Shown here one piece after another: positions 24,521-33,532 of a stretch of 64,000 nt of DNA. Source of the DNA: a virus; IMG/VR virus record IMGVR_UViG_3300028422_000919, positions 1 to 64,000 of that record; one strand, 5' to 3'. The notes under the pieces were generated by a model. The model made no database searches, had not been told where the DNA came from, and worked only from the letters and a program-made list of their open reading frames with translations. Every line of letters begins with the position of its first letter. Within the stretch, counting starts at the first letter, position 1. A program made the position numbers and the translations under genes.

Positions 24521-26271
24521 TGAAGCAGGAAACCGTGGTCGTAGACCCCAGGTCTGAGCTTGTCGGACAGAACCTTGAAGGCGTCTTGGAGATCAGCCCA
24601 CTCCGTTGGGAACAGGTCCCTCCAGAGGTGCTTGAGCTGGTACACTCCAGCATCCCAAGCCATCAAGTGCAGCTCAGGTCTGCGGAAGGCGTAGTCTTCT
24701 CTCACAGGTAGGGAGAGAAGCCAGAGAGCATCCAGCTTGTCGAGAACAGCCTGGGCCTCGGAACTGAGGTTGAGATTGGGCAACCGAGACGCCATGTAAG
24801 GGTCTGGGGTGCTCTCTACTGAGTTGCCGAACACGTCCTTCGAGGAGTGGGTCTTGCAGTCCCGGTAGAGGTTCCCTGTCTCCTTGGCGTCCAGTGCCTT
24901 GAGGGCTTCGGAGTGGGCCATCCAGAAGAAGTGGTTGTGGATGGTCCAGGACTTGCCTTTGTACTGGACCATCCGCATCGCAGTGCAGTTGTTGTCACTA
25001 TGCAGAAGACCGAAGACGTGACAGTCGTCCACCCACTGCTCGTAGGTCGGAGTACCCTCAGTATAGGGGGAAAGATACTCGTCCTTCTGTGTGATCCACG
25101 TCTCTTTGACCAATTTCCGGGCACCGTAGAGAGCGAGGGCACGGGAAAAGTTGTCAGACGTTACGGAGAGACCGTTGCGTTTGCTGGAGCAAGAGGATGT
25201 CCAGAACACACTAGTTCTGCTGTTGTATATGCTATTTCCCCCGTTGGTCAAATAGGCCGGGGCCCCGGGTACCAAAGAGCCTCGGTACCCTGGACCTTCC
25301 TTTACTCTTAGCCCGCTACTCATTTGTGGAGCGTCCACCCCCGTCATCCCTCTGACGGGACCACGAACCCAGGCTGAAGCCCCCCGACCGTTACTGTTGT
25401 AGATGTGTTTGGTAACTGTCCCCACGACGCTGAAGGTGCCCTTCGGGACGTCTTTAATGGCGCAGGGTAGAGGGAATTTGGGATTCGTTTTGCCGGGAGA
25501 GTCCCATACTGTGAACGAGATGCCCCAGCTCCCAACCACGTCATCAAATTGCGATGCTTGGAGCATGAAAGCATCTTGGAAAGAATACTGACTGTACCAC
25601 CACTGACGGAAGGGGTGAAAAGATCCGCTCGACATGAATGTCGGGGCGCTGAACACGGCGACTGTGTTTCCACCCCCCCTAGGGGTATTGAAACCATACC
25701 CCTCCGCCACTTTGTTGCACTGGTACATGAACTGAGCGTAGAGTTGCTGTGTGATGGCACCCATCTTCGCCTCTTTCATCTGCCCGTTCACGACCGTCAG
25801 AGCGATCCCTGCCTTGCTCGTCCCCTTGGCCCCAGCGTCGTTTGCAGTCCCGTAAGGCGGGTTCATCAAGAATACTAGCCGTTTCCCAGCTTTGGCAGCC
25901 TCCTTCAGGCGCTCGTGGGCTGTGTCTGGGATCTCATTGGTGTTGTCACCTCCGAAGAACGGGAAGGGCTCTTCTGGATTCAGAAAGTCGTACTGGAAGA
26001 TCTCGGCACCGGGGTTGTACCCCTGGTCCTTGATCACCTGCACATCGTTCGGTTCCAGTGTCGAGATCAACAGGTCTGCGAACTGGTAGTCTCGGGTCAG
26101 GTTTCCGGTGCCCGCCGCAGGGTCCCACACGATGCACTCGTCCCGCCAGTTGGGGCCAAGCACTTTGTCAAGGCTTTTGTGGGCTTCAGCCACCCAGATG
26201 GCGGGGGTGAAGAAAGCCCCTTGCCTACGACGAGCATCGTCGGGGAGTTGGTCGGACGTCACGATGTTCAT
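24517..26271 (-). CDS. N6-adenine DNA methyltransferase-like protein
   Basis: About 584 aa from the ATG at 26271 (GGGGA upstream); the ATG at 26286, almost at the predicted transcription start, is the alternative. RRQGAFFTP, motif I DPAAGTGNLT and motif IV FLMNPPYG identify a type I/IIG-like adenine methyltransferase. No nuclease motif or specificity domain was recognised. The last ~50 codons are duplicated at 16441-16589. It heads an operon with PP2C and kinase, behind a phage promoter. It may protect or mark phage DNA. Confidence 0.85.
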   Translation of the reverse strand: MNIVTSDQLPDDARRRQGAFFTPAIWVAEAHKSLDKVLGPNWRDECIVWDPAAGTGNLTRDYQFADLLISTLEPNDVQVIKDQGYNPGAEIFQYDFLNPEEPFPFFGGDNTNEIPDTAHERLKEAAKAGKRLVFLMNPPYGTANDAGAKGTSKAGIALTVVNGQMKEAKMGAITQQLYAQFMYQCNKVAEGYGFNTPRGGGNTVAVFSAPTFMSSGSFHPFRQWWYSQYSFQDAFMLQASQFDDVVGSWGISFTVWDSPGKTNPKFPLPCAIKDVPKGTFSVVGTVTKHIYNSNGRGASAWVRGPVRGMTGVDAPQMSSGLRVKEGPGYRGSLVPGAPAYLTNGGNSIYNSRTSVFWTSSCSSKRNGLSVTSDNFSRALALYGARKLVKETWITQKDEYLSPYTEGTPTYEQWVDDCHVFGLLHSDNNCTAMRMVQYKGKSWTIHNHFFWMAHSEALKALDAKETGNLYRDCKTHSSKDVFGNSVESTPDPYMASRLPNLNLSSEAQAVLDKLDALWLLSLPVREDYAFRRPELHLMAWDAGVYQLKHLWRDLFPTEWADLQDAFKVLSDKLRPGVYDHGFLLQ

Positions 26272-26293
26272 CGACAGGTTCCCCATGCCTTTA

Positions 26294-26320
26294 CTACCAA
26301 GAAGATGTCGAGATGTTACC
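26294..26320 (-). promoter_or_regulatory. Phage promoter for methyltransferase/PP2C/kinase operon
   Basis: Minus strand: GGTAAC (26320-26315), 14-base spacer, TTGGTAG (26300-26294). Confidence 0.65.
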
Positions 26321-26377
26321 CCTACACTTTTTCGGGGGGCCCCGTGTTGGCTGACAGGGGTGAGCCCGGAAAAGGAC

Positions 26378-27130
26378 TCAGATGGCGAGGGTTGCCGGGT
26401 TGATCGTCTTGCTCGGGCCCGCCGTCCCCAGAGCCTGGCTCTGGGAGCTGATACTCTGCGATACGAACTGGGCGAGCTTGGCGAGAGTCTTGGCCGAGGC
26501 GTCCGACAGCGGGACATACTGGTCGAACTTGCCCTGGTCGTGGACCGTCTTGAGGTAGGAGTTCAGGCCCCCGGCGTTGGCACCTCCCGCCCCCACCCCG
26601 ACGAGGATGGTCAGCAGACTTTCCAGACCCAGCTCGTCTCGGCGGGCTTCGTCGGTCTTCGTCCCAACCGCCGTGGGGTTGTAGGTCGAGCTGTTGTCCT
26701 CGCCGTCGGTGATGACGAAGACGATGCCATTGCAGTCGAAGTCTTCGGCCGAAAGCTGCCGGCCCATCTGGTGGCACGACCCGATGGCGTCGATGGCGGC
26801 GTCGAAGAGGGCCGTGGCGCCACCCGTGCGGAGGCCGTCGTAGTCGGCCGAGTTGACGGTCAGCAGCTCCTTGAAACCGTGGACCTCCTTCAGGTTGGAG
26901 TTGAAGGACACCACCCGCAGCAGGAGGTTGTCGGCCCGAGGGCTCTTGCGGCACGCCTCGACGATGGCCTTGACGCAGGCCTGCAGCTCCTTCTCGTAGC
27001 TGTAGACCGAGCTGGACACGTCCACGGCGATGACCACGACGGTGTACTCGGTGGCCCCGAGGTCGTCCAGCCCGACGGCGGAGAAGCCGAAGTTCGTGCC
27101 CGGAATCATGATGCTTTGGGACTCGTTCAT
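26378..27130 (-). CDS. TerY-like vWA protein
   Basis: 250 aa. The MIDAS motif is DVSSS, with TGGATALFDA and ITDGEDN as the other metal-site elements, so metal binding should be intact. The closest known context is TerY of the kinase/PP2C/vWA triad encoded just downstream. No signal peptide. Second gene after PncA, transcribed from the promoter at 28152-28177. Confidence 0.85.
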   Translation of the reverse strand: MNESQSIMIPGTNFGFSAVGLDDLGATEYTVVVIAVDVSSSVYSYEKELQACVKAIVEACRKSPRADNLLLRVVSFNSNLKEVHGFKELLTVNSADYDGLRTGGATALFDAAIDAIGSCHQMGRQLSAEDFDCNGIVFVITDGEDNSSTYNPTAVGTKTDEARRDELGLESLLTILVGVGAGGANAGGLNSYLKTVHDQGKFDQYVPLSDASAKTLAKLAQFVSQSISSQSQALGTAGPSKTINPATLAI

Positions 27131-27170
27131 CGTTTTTTCCTCGCAGGGGGTTCCACAGTACCCCCGCAGC

Positions 27171-27195
27171 GGCCCCCGGAGTCATCCGGGGGCCT
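27171..27195 (-). terminator. GC-rich hairpin between pncA and the vWA gene
   Basis: GGCCCCCGG/CCGGGGGCC with a 6-base loop. No T run follows, so it may be an mRNA-stability or partial-termination hairpin. Confidence 0.45.
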
Positions 27196-27211
27196 GGTTG
27201 GGGGATCAGGA

Positions 27212-28099
27212 TCAGAGGATCAGGTTCTTGGCGTCGGCGCAGGTCATGACCTGCATCCCCAGCTTCTGCATGTCGGAGAGGAAGGCATCTCCGAGGGCAG
27301 CGAAGCCGGCGACGTTGCTGGTCGTGTCGCTCAGGAGCACGATCTTGGAGGCGTAGGTGGGGTCGGAAAAGTTGTCCACGATGTCCCGCCCCGTGTTCGC
27401 CACGCAGTGGCTCAGGGCTTCTCCGGTCAGGAAGATGATGTCCGCCTGCTCCAAGGCCTGGACGAAGCCCGTGTTGACCTGGGTCCCCGGGTCGTTGGGC
27501 TGCGGCACCTCGGCCTTGACGGCGGAGAAGTGCTCGGTGAAGGGGTTCGACCCCTTGGCGACCCAGTTCACGAACCGGACGTGCTTGCGGGTCCACTCCG
27601 TCAGGGCCTGGAAGACCGCCGGGTAGACGTTCGAGCCGGAGTTGCCGATGAGGCAGTGCTGCGGCCAGATGACGTGGGGGTAGCGCCCGCCGGCCGCCAG
27701 TGCCTGGAGGTAGTCCCGGGTGTGGGCGTGGAACGCCCGGCGCCGGACCCTGAGCTTGCGGGTGCCGATGACGTTGCCCGTCGCCGGGTCCACCGACGTG
27801 GCGACGAAGCAGTCGTTGGCACCGTCGTAGCCGATGGTGGCGAAGATCGGGGCGGGGTCGCCGTTGTCGTCGGCGTACCAGTACGGGTGTGAGATATCGA
27901 TCTCGTGGTGTTGGTCGAGAGTGACGTGGATGGCGTGGAGCTTGTGGCCCACGTCTCCGATGAAGGCCGCCAGCCGCTCCATGTCGGCCTGGCCGCCGTC
28001 CACGCACAGGTTGCCGGGGGACACCCCGAACGGGTTGCTGGAGGTTGCCGTGAAGTCGTTCTGCGGATCGATGCTGATCAGGTGGGTCTGCTTTCCCAT
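27212..28099 (-). CDS. pncA: Nicotinamidase
   Basis: 295 aa, longer than the usual ~200-215 because of inserts around the metal site. Catalytic Asp in SIDPQNDFT, zinc ligands in LDQHHEIDISH, WPQHCLIG, the Lys-containing VAKGSNPFTEHFSA and the nucleophile Cys in GEALSHCVANTG are all present. It hydrolyses nicotinamide to nicotinate, the first salvage step and one that also consumes the nicotinamide released by NADases. First gene after a phage promoter. Confidence 0.9.
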   Translation of the reverse strand: MGKQTHLISIDPQNDFTATSSNPFGVSPGNLCVDGGQADMERLAAFIGDVGHKLHAIHVTLDQHHEIDISHPYWYADDNGDPAPIFATIGYDGANDCFVATSVDPATGNVIGTRKLRVRRRAFHAHTRDYLQALAAGGRYPHVIWPQHCLIGNSGSNVYPAVFQALTEWTRKHVRFVNWVAKGSNPFTEHFSAVKAEVPQPNDPGTQVNTGFVQALEQADIIFLTGEALSHCVANTGRDIVDNFSDPTYASKIVLLSDTTSNVAGFAALGDAFLSDMQKLGMQVMTCADAKNLIL

Positions 28100-28151
28100 G
28101 ACGAATTCTCCGTGTCTTCGGGAGGGTTCCGACCTCCCTGGTCTGTTGGTG

Positions 28152-28177
28152 CTACCCGAACCTCCCGGACTGTTACC
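28152..28177 (-). promoter_or_regulatory. Phage promoter for pncA/vWA operon
   Basis: Minus strand: GGTAAC (28177-28172), 13-base spacer, CGGGTAG (28158-28152). Confidence 0.75.
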
Positions 28178-28204
28178 AGATTCCGGGTCACTTTGCCCGA
28201 AACC

Positions 28205-29275
28205 CTACAGCTCCGGGAGCTGGTCGGTCAGGATTCCCTGACGCACCAGCTCCTGACGGGTGCCGTAGGTCGGGCAATTAGGGTTCATCTTGTGCCGGGT
28301 GATGCGTTCGGCCTTGCGGGCCGCCATGAGAATGTCACCCGCCAGGTGGAACGGTAGATCCCGCAGCGGGCCTGCATAGGTCGCTTCGGCGATGATGTTG
28401 TAGAGGTCGTCCTGATCCGCATCATCGTCGAACATTTCGCATGAGAACAGCAGGTTCCCTTGCGAGTCCTTGCCGACGGGCTTGGTGACGGTGTCCAGGA
28501 ACCGACTCACCCTCTCGATGAGGCCGACGTGGCTGTACTCGCCCGTCTCTACGTCGATGCGGCTGTAGGTGAACGGAACTCCCGTCCAGCTCAGCAGCTC
28601 GGCTTCGTCCGAGTGGCCATCCCCTGTCCCCCAGAGGTCGGGGCTGGGGATGGCGAGGATGGTGTCCCGCAGGGCATCCGCCGCTGCGGGGAGACGCTTC
28701 ATGAGACCCCAGGCGAGCTGGTAGACCTCGCCCTTCGACAGCATGGCGATGGGGTTGCTGTCCACTTCTCCGTCACCGCCCTTTTGATAGAACCGCAGCC
28801 AACGGTCCTCGCACTCATTGCCAGTGCCGTGACGCAGGCCGACCCCGGTCAGCCGGTTGAATCCCCGGCCGATGGGCGCACGCAGACAGGACCGGATGGA
28901 GCCGAGGATGGTCGGGTCCGCCTCGATGCGAGCCTCGATCTCGGACATGTCATAGCCTGCCCGCTTGAGCGAGTCTTTCATCTCGCCCAGCAATACCTCC
29001 CAGACCCCGCCCAAGCCGGCGTCCACCAGGGGGCAACCCAGGCCCTCAGCGAGGCGACGAGCACGGTCGCTCTGAGCATGGCTGGTAGCGAAACGGCTGT
29101 GGACCAGCGTTACGTTTTCGGGGCCGAGGGCCATGATCAGCAGCCCTGCCATCACGGCGGAGTCGATGCCTCCGGAAAGATCCAGTTCGGCCCGATTGAT
29201 GCCGGAATCCTGGTGGGCCTTACGAAGTGCGTTGACCCGGTTGTCGATGAGTCCGTTGATGTCGATGACAGGCAT
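28205..29275 (-). CDS. nadE: NAD+ synthetase, ammonia-dependent type
   Basis: About 356 aa. The ATP-pyrophosphatase P-loop LSGGIDSAVMAGLL is present, with no N-terminal glutaminase domain, so ammonia is the likely nitrogen source. NaAD is converted to NAD+. A GTG at 29281 overlaps the pncB stop; the ATG at 29275 is equally good, and either implies translational coupling. Confidence 0.92.
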   Translation of the reverse strand: MPVIDINGLIDNRVNALRKAHQDSGINRAELDLSGGIDSAVMAGLLIMALGPENVTLVHSRFATSHAQSDRARRLAEGLGCPLVDAGLGGVWEVLLGEMKDSLKRAGYDMSEIEARIEADPTILGSIRSCLRAPIGRGFNRLTGVGLRHGTGNECEDRWLRFYQKGGDGEVDSNPIAMLSKGEVYQLAWGLMKRLPAAADALRDTILAIPSPDLWGTGDGHSDEAELLSWTGVPFTYSRIDVETGEYSHVGLIERVSRFLDTVTKPVGKDSQGNLLFSCEMFDDDADQDDLYNIIAEATYAGPLRDLPFHLAGDILMAARKAERITRHKMNPNCPTYGTRQELVRQGILTDQLPEL

Positions 29276-29280
29276 GTTCA

Positions 29281-30723
29281 CTACTTCCCGTACCGCTCCA
29301 GAGCGGCGGCGGAGGTTTCCGATGAAATCCCCGCAGCGGAAGCTACTTCCGCCACCAAGGCACGAGTGAGGGGGCTGAGGTCGAGTACCGCCCCATCAAA
29401 CCAGGGGTCATCCGCAGAGAGGGGGTGGAATCCCGGCAGTTCCTCTCCGAGTTGGGCAACCAGTCGCCGGATGCCGGTGTCCGACACCAGGGTGACAGGA
29501 CAGCCGGGCAGGCTCGATTTGGTGCCGGCGAACTTCATCTTGGGGCCACAGCTCTCGGAGAGCTTGTAGACCGCCGAGACCCCGTTCCGGGTGTACTGCT
29601 GCCAGTCGGCAGCACACACCAGGTATCCACCGTAGCCGTACTTCCTCTGCCACGAGGGGATGCCCAGGCGGACGCACATCTTCTCATTGGTGAGAGTGCG
29701 CACGGCGGTGTATCCGTCCTCGAAGATGAAGTTGGGGGCCTTTCCCACCTTCTCCAGGATGAGAAGGAGTTGGGCGGTCTGATCGCCACTGTCGAAGCGG
29801 ACGCTGCCTTGGAACAGGTAGTCCTCCTCGATGGCCTGAGTCAGTGCTGGGATGCCTTTCCCGAAGGCGTCGTATGTGTCGAACAGGTAGCTGGGAGGGG
29901 CGGTCCGCATATCCCGGATCGCCCGGAATCCCGCTAGGTCCTCCCCCCAGCGTTGCTGGTGTTCGTGTCCGGTAGTCCCCACCGGAGTCATACCCAAGAG
30001 GTAGGCTCCGAGAGTGTTGGATGTGGAGGTGATGCCCGCCGCCTGGCAGGCGGCAAGGGCAGCCATGTGCTGGCGTAGACAGGTAGCCGCTCTCAGGCCG
30101 ACCTCGAATGCCCGGTGGGCATCTCCGTTCAGGGCCTCTACTACCCCACCCACCCGACGGGCTACCGCCTCCTGGTAGTCCGTCATGTTGACCTGTACGA
30201 AGACTTTGCCCCGGGGAATCCCGACAGCCTCGGCCAGGGCCTGGATGATGAGGGCTTCGTCCGAGCACGTGGCCTTGAACTCCCGTACCCCGTTCTGGAG
30301 GGCGGTGGCGACCTGGAGATGAAAGTTGACCATGATGAGCAGGGGTTCTAGCCAGCTCACCAGGAAACTGGGTCCCGACACCGTGATGACGGGTTCCCCC
30401 GCATTGACCCAGGACCCCTTGGGAGCGGCCCAGATTCTCAGATCCCCACGCAGAGCCTTCTGCATGGCACTGGTCATCTCATAGCCTTGCAGGCCCAGCC
30501 AGTGCTGCTCTGCATCCTCCAGTTCTCGGGGGCGAAGCTGGGGGACCAACGACGTGTAGTTGATGGGGACGAGGAACGGTCCACCCTTGCGGAAGCTCAA
30601 TGTGAAGGTCTCTTGGCGGAGGGGGAACCCCGCCTGAGCCATGCTGAACTTGTACCCGTCGGTCAGAAGAGGGCTCCCGGATGTCCCTTTCATGGCATTG
30701 GCGATGATTCTCTCGACGCTCAT
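29281..30723 (-). CDS. pncB: Nicotinate phosphoribosyltransferase
   Basis: 480 aa. LLTDGYKFSMAQ, VGTTGHEHQ, YLFDTYD and VRFDSGD are the hallmarks of the NAPRT/NAMPT superfamily. Pairing with PncA and NadE favours nicotinate as substrate over nicotinamide. It heads a two-gene operon with nadE. Confidence 0.9.
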   Translation of the reverse strand: MSVERIIANAMKGTSGSPLLTDGYKFSMAQAGFPLRQETFTLSFRKGGPFLVPINYTSLVPQLRPRELEDAEQHWLGLQGYEMTSAMQKALRGDLRIWAAPKGSWVNAGEPVITVSGPSFLVSWLEPLLIMVNFHLQVATALQNGVREFKATCSDEALIIQALAEAVGIPRGKVFVQVNMTDYQEAVARRVGGVVEALNGDAHRAFEVGLRAATCLRQHMAALAACQAAGITSTSNTLGAYLLGMTPVGTTGHEHQQRWGEDLAGFRAIRDMRTAPPSYLFDTYDAFGKGIPALTQAIEEDYLFQGSVRFDSGDQTAQLLLILEKVGKAPNFIFEDGYTAVRTLTNEKMCVRLGIPSWQRKYGYGGYLVCAADWQQYTRNGVSAVYKLSESCGPKMKFAGTKSSLPGCPVTLVSDTGIRRLVAQLGEELPGFHPLSADDPWFDGAVLDLSPLTRALVAEVASAAGISSETSAAALERYGK

Positions 30724-30750
30724 GGCGGCGGCCTCCTGTTTCCAGCCCGC

Positions 30751-30777
30751 ATACCCGGAACCGGCAGAGGTGTTACC
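30751..30777 (-). promoter_or_regulatory. Phage promoter for pncB-nadE
   Basis: Minus strand: GGTAAC (30777-30772), 14-base spacer, CGGGTAT (30757-30751). Confidence 0.75.
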
Positions 30778-30783
30778 TGGCTG

Positions 30784-30838
30784 GGGGCATTTTTGTCCCC
30801 CTCGGTCCGGAACTTACGGCCTAAGGGGACCGTAAGTC
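30784..30838 (-). terminator. Two hairpins at the 3' end of the CobT-like gene
   Basis: Read leftward: ACTTACGG/CCGTAAGT (10-base loop), then GGGGG/CCCCC around an A-rich loop. Position directly after the CobT-like stop suggests termination, though no T run follows. Confidence 0.5.
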
Positions 30839-30843
30839 AACAC

Positions 30844-33396
30844 CTATTTCGCCTTTTTGATCCGGCGCCCCCGTTTCGAGGTTCGTAGATCTACGAGGTC
30901 ATTGAGTTTCTTCACCAGCAGCTTGGGGATTCGGCTAATGTCTTTGTCCCAAACATAATCATCAAAGTGCGTCATCACTCCCTCTGAGCCCTGTCCGATA
31001 CCAACCCCGATGACGTGGATACCGGCCTCTTTGGCAATGCGGAGTTGCCAGGGGATGACCTCCTGCCCTTCCGTAGGTTCTCCATCGGTGAGCACCAGGA
31101 GGACTCGGTGAGCCTCGTTGCGGCAGCTCAGGGACTCCAGGCCGAACTGGATGCCATCTGCCAAAGGGGTGCAACCCTTAGCTTGGATCAAGGCAAACCG
31201 ATAGAGCACGTCCCTCAGCTTCTCATCGAACCTTTTGAACACGTCGTGGGTTTTGCCGGTCACCCGATGGTAGCGACCCTGGTCAGAGGGTTCTGGGAGG
31301 CTCTGAGGCGGGAGACCACCATCCCGAAACCCCGAGCACTGGACGGAGAATCCCAGCCTCTCGCATGGTTCCGTGATCGCCAGAAGCATCCGGGAGGCGT
31401 CTTCCTTTTTCCCCCGAAGTTGGACCTGTGCCTTATGCCCACAGTCAAGGCAGACCGCTTCTCCAGTGTTGAACACTCCGTGTTGTAGGTTGTAGCTCAC
31501 AGTCACCTGGGTGGAACCGCACTTGATGCACCCACAGGTTCCGTCTCCCATCTCCCCGGGCACCGCCCTCTCGTAGCACAGGCTCATAGAGCTGGACTCG
31601 TCGATGACGACTGCCACTGCCATCGAGAGGTCCACCCGGGAGCTAGTGTCTTGGTAGGCCCGTTGTGGGATGGCCCCAGACAGGATGTCCACGTAGGTAT
31701 TGACCAGTAGCTTCTCGGAGAGCTTACGGCCTTTCCGCAAGCCGTGGACAGTGTCGGTCATCTCCACAGCCTTGGCGATGTTCGCCAGGCGGGAGCGGAA
31801 GTACGAGCACTCCTGTTTCACTGAGTCCAGGATCTGCCGGGCTTTCTTCAGAGCGGCTTTCCGGTCAGGTGTGTCCACCAGGCAGACGATGTCGAGACCT
31901 GGGTCCCAGGGGCGGTAAGGCTGCTCTCCCTTCAGTACGGCGCCAACTTGCTTGTCCTCCTCTGCCCGGATGGCCTGGCCAAGCGCCGAACTGCCGTCTA
32001 GCAGATCAGGATTCTTCCCAGCAAGCGCTTCCTGGAGGGCCTGGCCGGCCACCTCCTGGTGCTCTCGGTGGTCATCTGGTTGATTCGTAGTAGGACTCTC
32101 CGCCCCCCCTACGTTCCCGCCACCCGAAGAAAGGTTGAGGGGTTCTACCTGTTCTTCCTCCTCTTCGCTTCCTGGAGATCCCACCCCGCTTTCTTCCCCG
32201 GGTTCCCTCCCTTCCCCCTGGGGGGAACTCTCCTCCCCCTGCTGTTTGGGTTCTGGGTCCCACCCCTCGAATCTCGGGCCTGGGGGCTGGGCGTCCTCGA
32301 TCCGCTCCTGGGAAGTTTTCGGCCTTTTCCGGTCGGTTACATCTACTTCTTGTTGATGGTTACAGGCAGTGCATGTGCAGATGCCCTTTCCTTTGACCGT
32401 CCCTCCCTGCCCATCGGACTTGGGGCGCACGATGAGTTGGTGGGCGGGAGCCCCGCATTTCGGACATCGGATTTTTCCATCCCCGGGTTGCCCTGACTTG
32501 GCTTCTTCACTGGAGGTGTTCTGCTTACTAGCCTTGACCAGTTGGATGACGCAGTCCATTGCCACCCTCAAGTACCCCAGGTCGTCTTGGGCACTCAAGA
32601 GTATGGCCTGGTCCACCAGCGGGCGGAGGGGTCCTTGCATCACGAATTCCACCGCTGCCGGATCTTCCTCCAGGTAGCCCTGCCAGGCTTCCATTTGAGT
32701 CTCGGTGCGGTATCCCAGGCCGTAGTCCCGGAACGCCGCCGAGATGATGGTCAGCTTGTTTCGCTTGCCGCTCTCGGGGTTACCTGAGTGTGCCCGCAGG
32801 TCCTGGAACCCTGCCGTTTCCTGCTTCAGGATGAAGTCCTGAAGATCGTGGAGGTAGGGGTCCGTTCCGGGGAACTCCACCCTTCCCAGCCGCTCAATGC
32901 GGATGTCTTCGACGATGTTGCCCCACTCTTGAAGCAACCCGTGGACCCCCTCCCAGTTCGGAATGAGGGGCCACCTAGGAATTAGGATGCCCACTACTTC
33001 ATCTACTGTCAGTGACCGACGGCAGGAGTACACCGTGTGGAACCCCTCATGGCAACCGCCACCCTGGATCCCGTACAAGATGGAACGGGGAAGTCGGTCG
33101 GGGCAGGAGGCGACCACGATCTCTCGTTTCGGAGGTCGGTAGTCGTTGGCGGCGGTCACCCAGGCCTCCACGTCTTCTTTGGTCGGGACGCACCCAGGGT
33201 TCTGGAGGGCCCAGGCACAGCAGTTCTTTACCAGTATGCGGGACGTCCACTTGTCTACGTTGTAGAAGTAGGACCCTCTGGAGTACACGGGAGGAGCCGA
33301 CGGGCCGACGATGGAAGACACCATCGCTTGGAATGTCTGCCGATACTTGGCGCCGTGGACGGTGGGGTTGCCGGGGGCGGCTTGCTTCATGGGCAC
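30844..33396 (-). CDS. CobT-like vWA protein with zinc ribbons
   Basis: 850 aa. The N-terminal ~300 residues are helical. A zinc ribbon (CPKCGAP...CTCTACN) is followed by a long acidic Pro/Glu-rich linker (about 360-460), as in CobT. The C-terminal vWA domain has MIDAS DESSSM, a second zinc ribbon inserted just after it (CGCIKCG...CLDCGH) and LVLTDGEPTEG. CobT partners the AAA protein CobS in cobaltochelatase; phage versions are paired with MoxR/CobS-type ATPases and probably remodel some other target. Divergent from the CobS-like gene. Confidence 0.85.
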   Translation of the reverse strand: MPMKQAAPGNPTVHGAKYRQTFQAMVSSIVGPSAPPVYSRGSYFYNVDKWTSRILVKNCCAWALQNPGCVPTKEDVEAWVTAANDYRPPKREIVVASCPDRLPRSILYGIQGGGCHEGFHTVYSCRRSLTVDEVVGILIPRWPLIPNWEGVHGLLQEWGNIVEDIRIERLGRVEFPGTDPYLHDLQDFILKQETAGFQDLRAHSGNPESGKRNKLTIISAAFRDYGLGYRTETQMEAWQGYLEEDPAAVEFVMQGPLRPLVDQAILLSAQDDLGYLRVAMDCVIQLVKASKQNTSSEEAKSGQPGDGKIRCPKCGAPAHQLIVRPKSDGQGGTVKGKGICTCTACNHQQEVDVTDRKRPKTSQERIEDAQPPGPRFEGWDPEPKQQGEESSPQGEGREPGEESGVGSPGSEEEEEQVEPLNLSSGGGNVGGAESPTTNQPDDHREHQEVAGQALQEALAGKNPDLLDGSSALGQAIRAEEDKQVGAVLKGEQPYRPWDPGLDIVCLVDTPDRKAALKKARQILDSVKQECSYFRSRLANIAKAVEMTDTVHGLRKGRKLSEKLLVNTYVDILSGAIPQRAYQDTSSRVDLSMAVAVVIDESSSMSLCYERAVPGEMGDGTCGCIKCGSTQVTVSYNLQHGVFNTGEAVCLDCGHKAQVQLRGKKEDASRMLLAITEPCERLGFSVQCSGFRDGGLPPQSLPEPSDQGRYHRVTGKTHDVFKRFDEKLRDVLYRFALIQAKGCTPLADGIQFGLESLSCRNEAHRVLLVLTDGEPTEGQEVIPWQLRIAKEAGIHVIGVGIGQGSEGVMTHFDDYVWDKDISRIPKLLVKKLNDLVDLRTSKRGRRIKKAK

Positions 33397-33420
33397 TCGT
33401 CTCCATCAAGGTCTTCCTCA

Positions 33421-33482
33421 CTACCCCAACAGAAGCCGGGCGTTACCCGCCTCCCGGTAACGCCCGGCTTCTGTTGGGGTAG
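33421..33482. promoter_or_regulatory. Perfect 27-bp inverted repeat holding two divergent phage promoters
   Basis: Arms 33421-33447 and 33456-33482 are exact reverse complements around an 8-base centre. Each arm is itself a promoter: GGTAAC, 14-base spacer, GGGGTAG, reading outward to the CobT-like (minus) and CobS-like (plus) genes. Confidence 0.85.
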
Positions 33483-33532
33483 TAGATCCCGGACTAGCCT
33501 TGGATGTCTGTCCCAGGAGATGAATCATCGGC

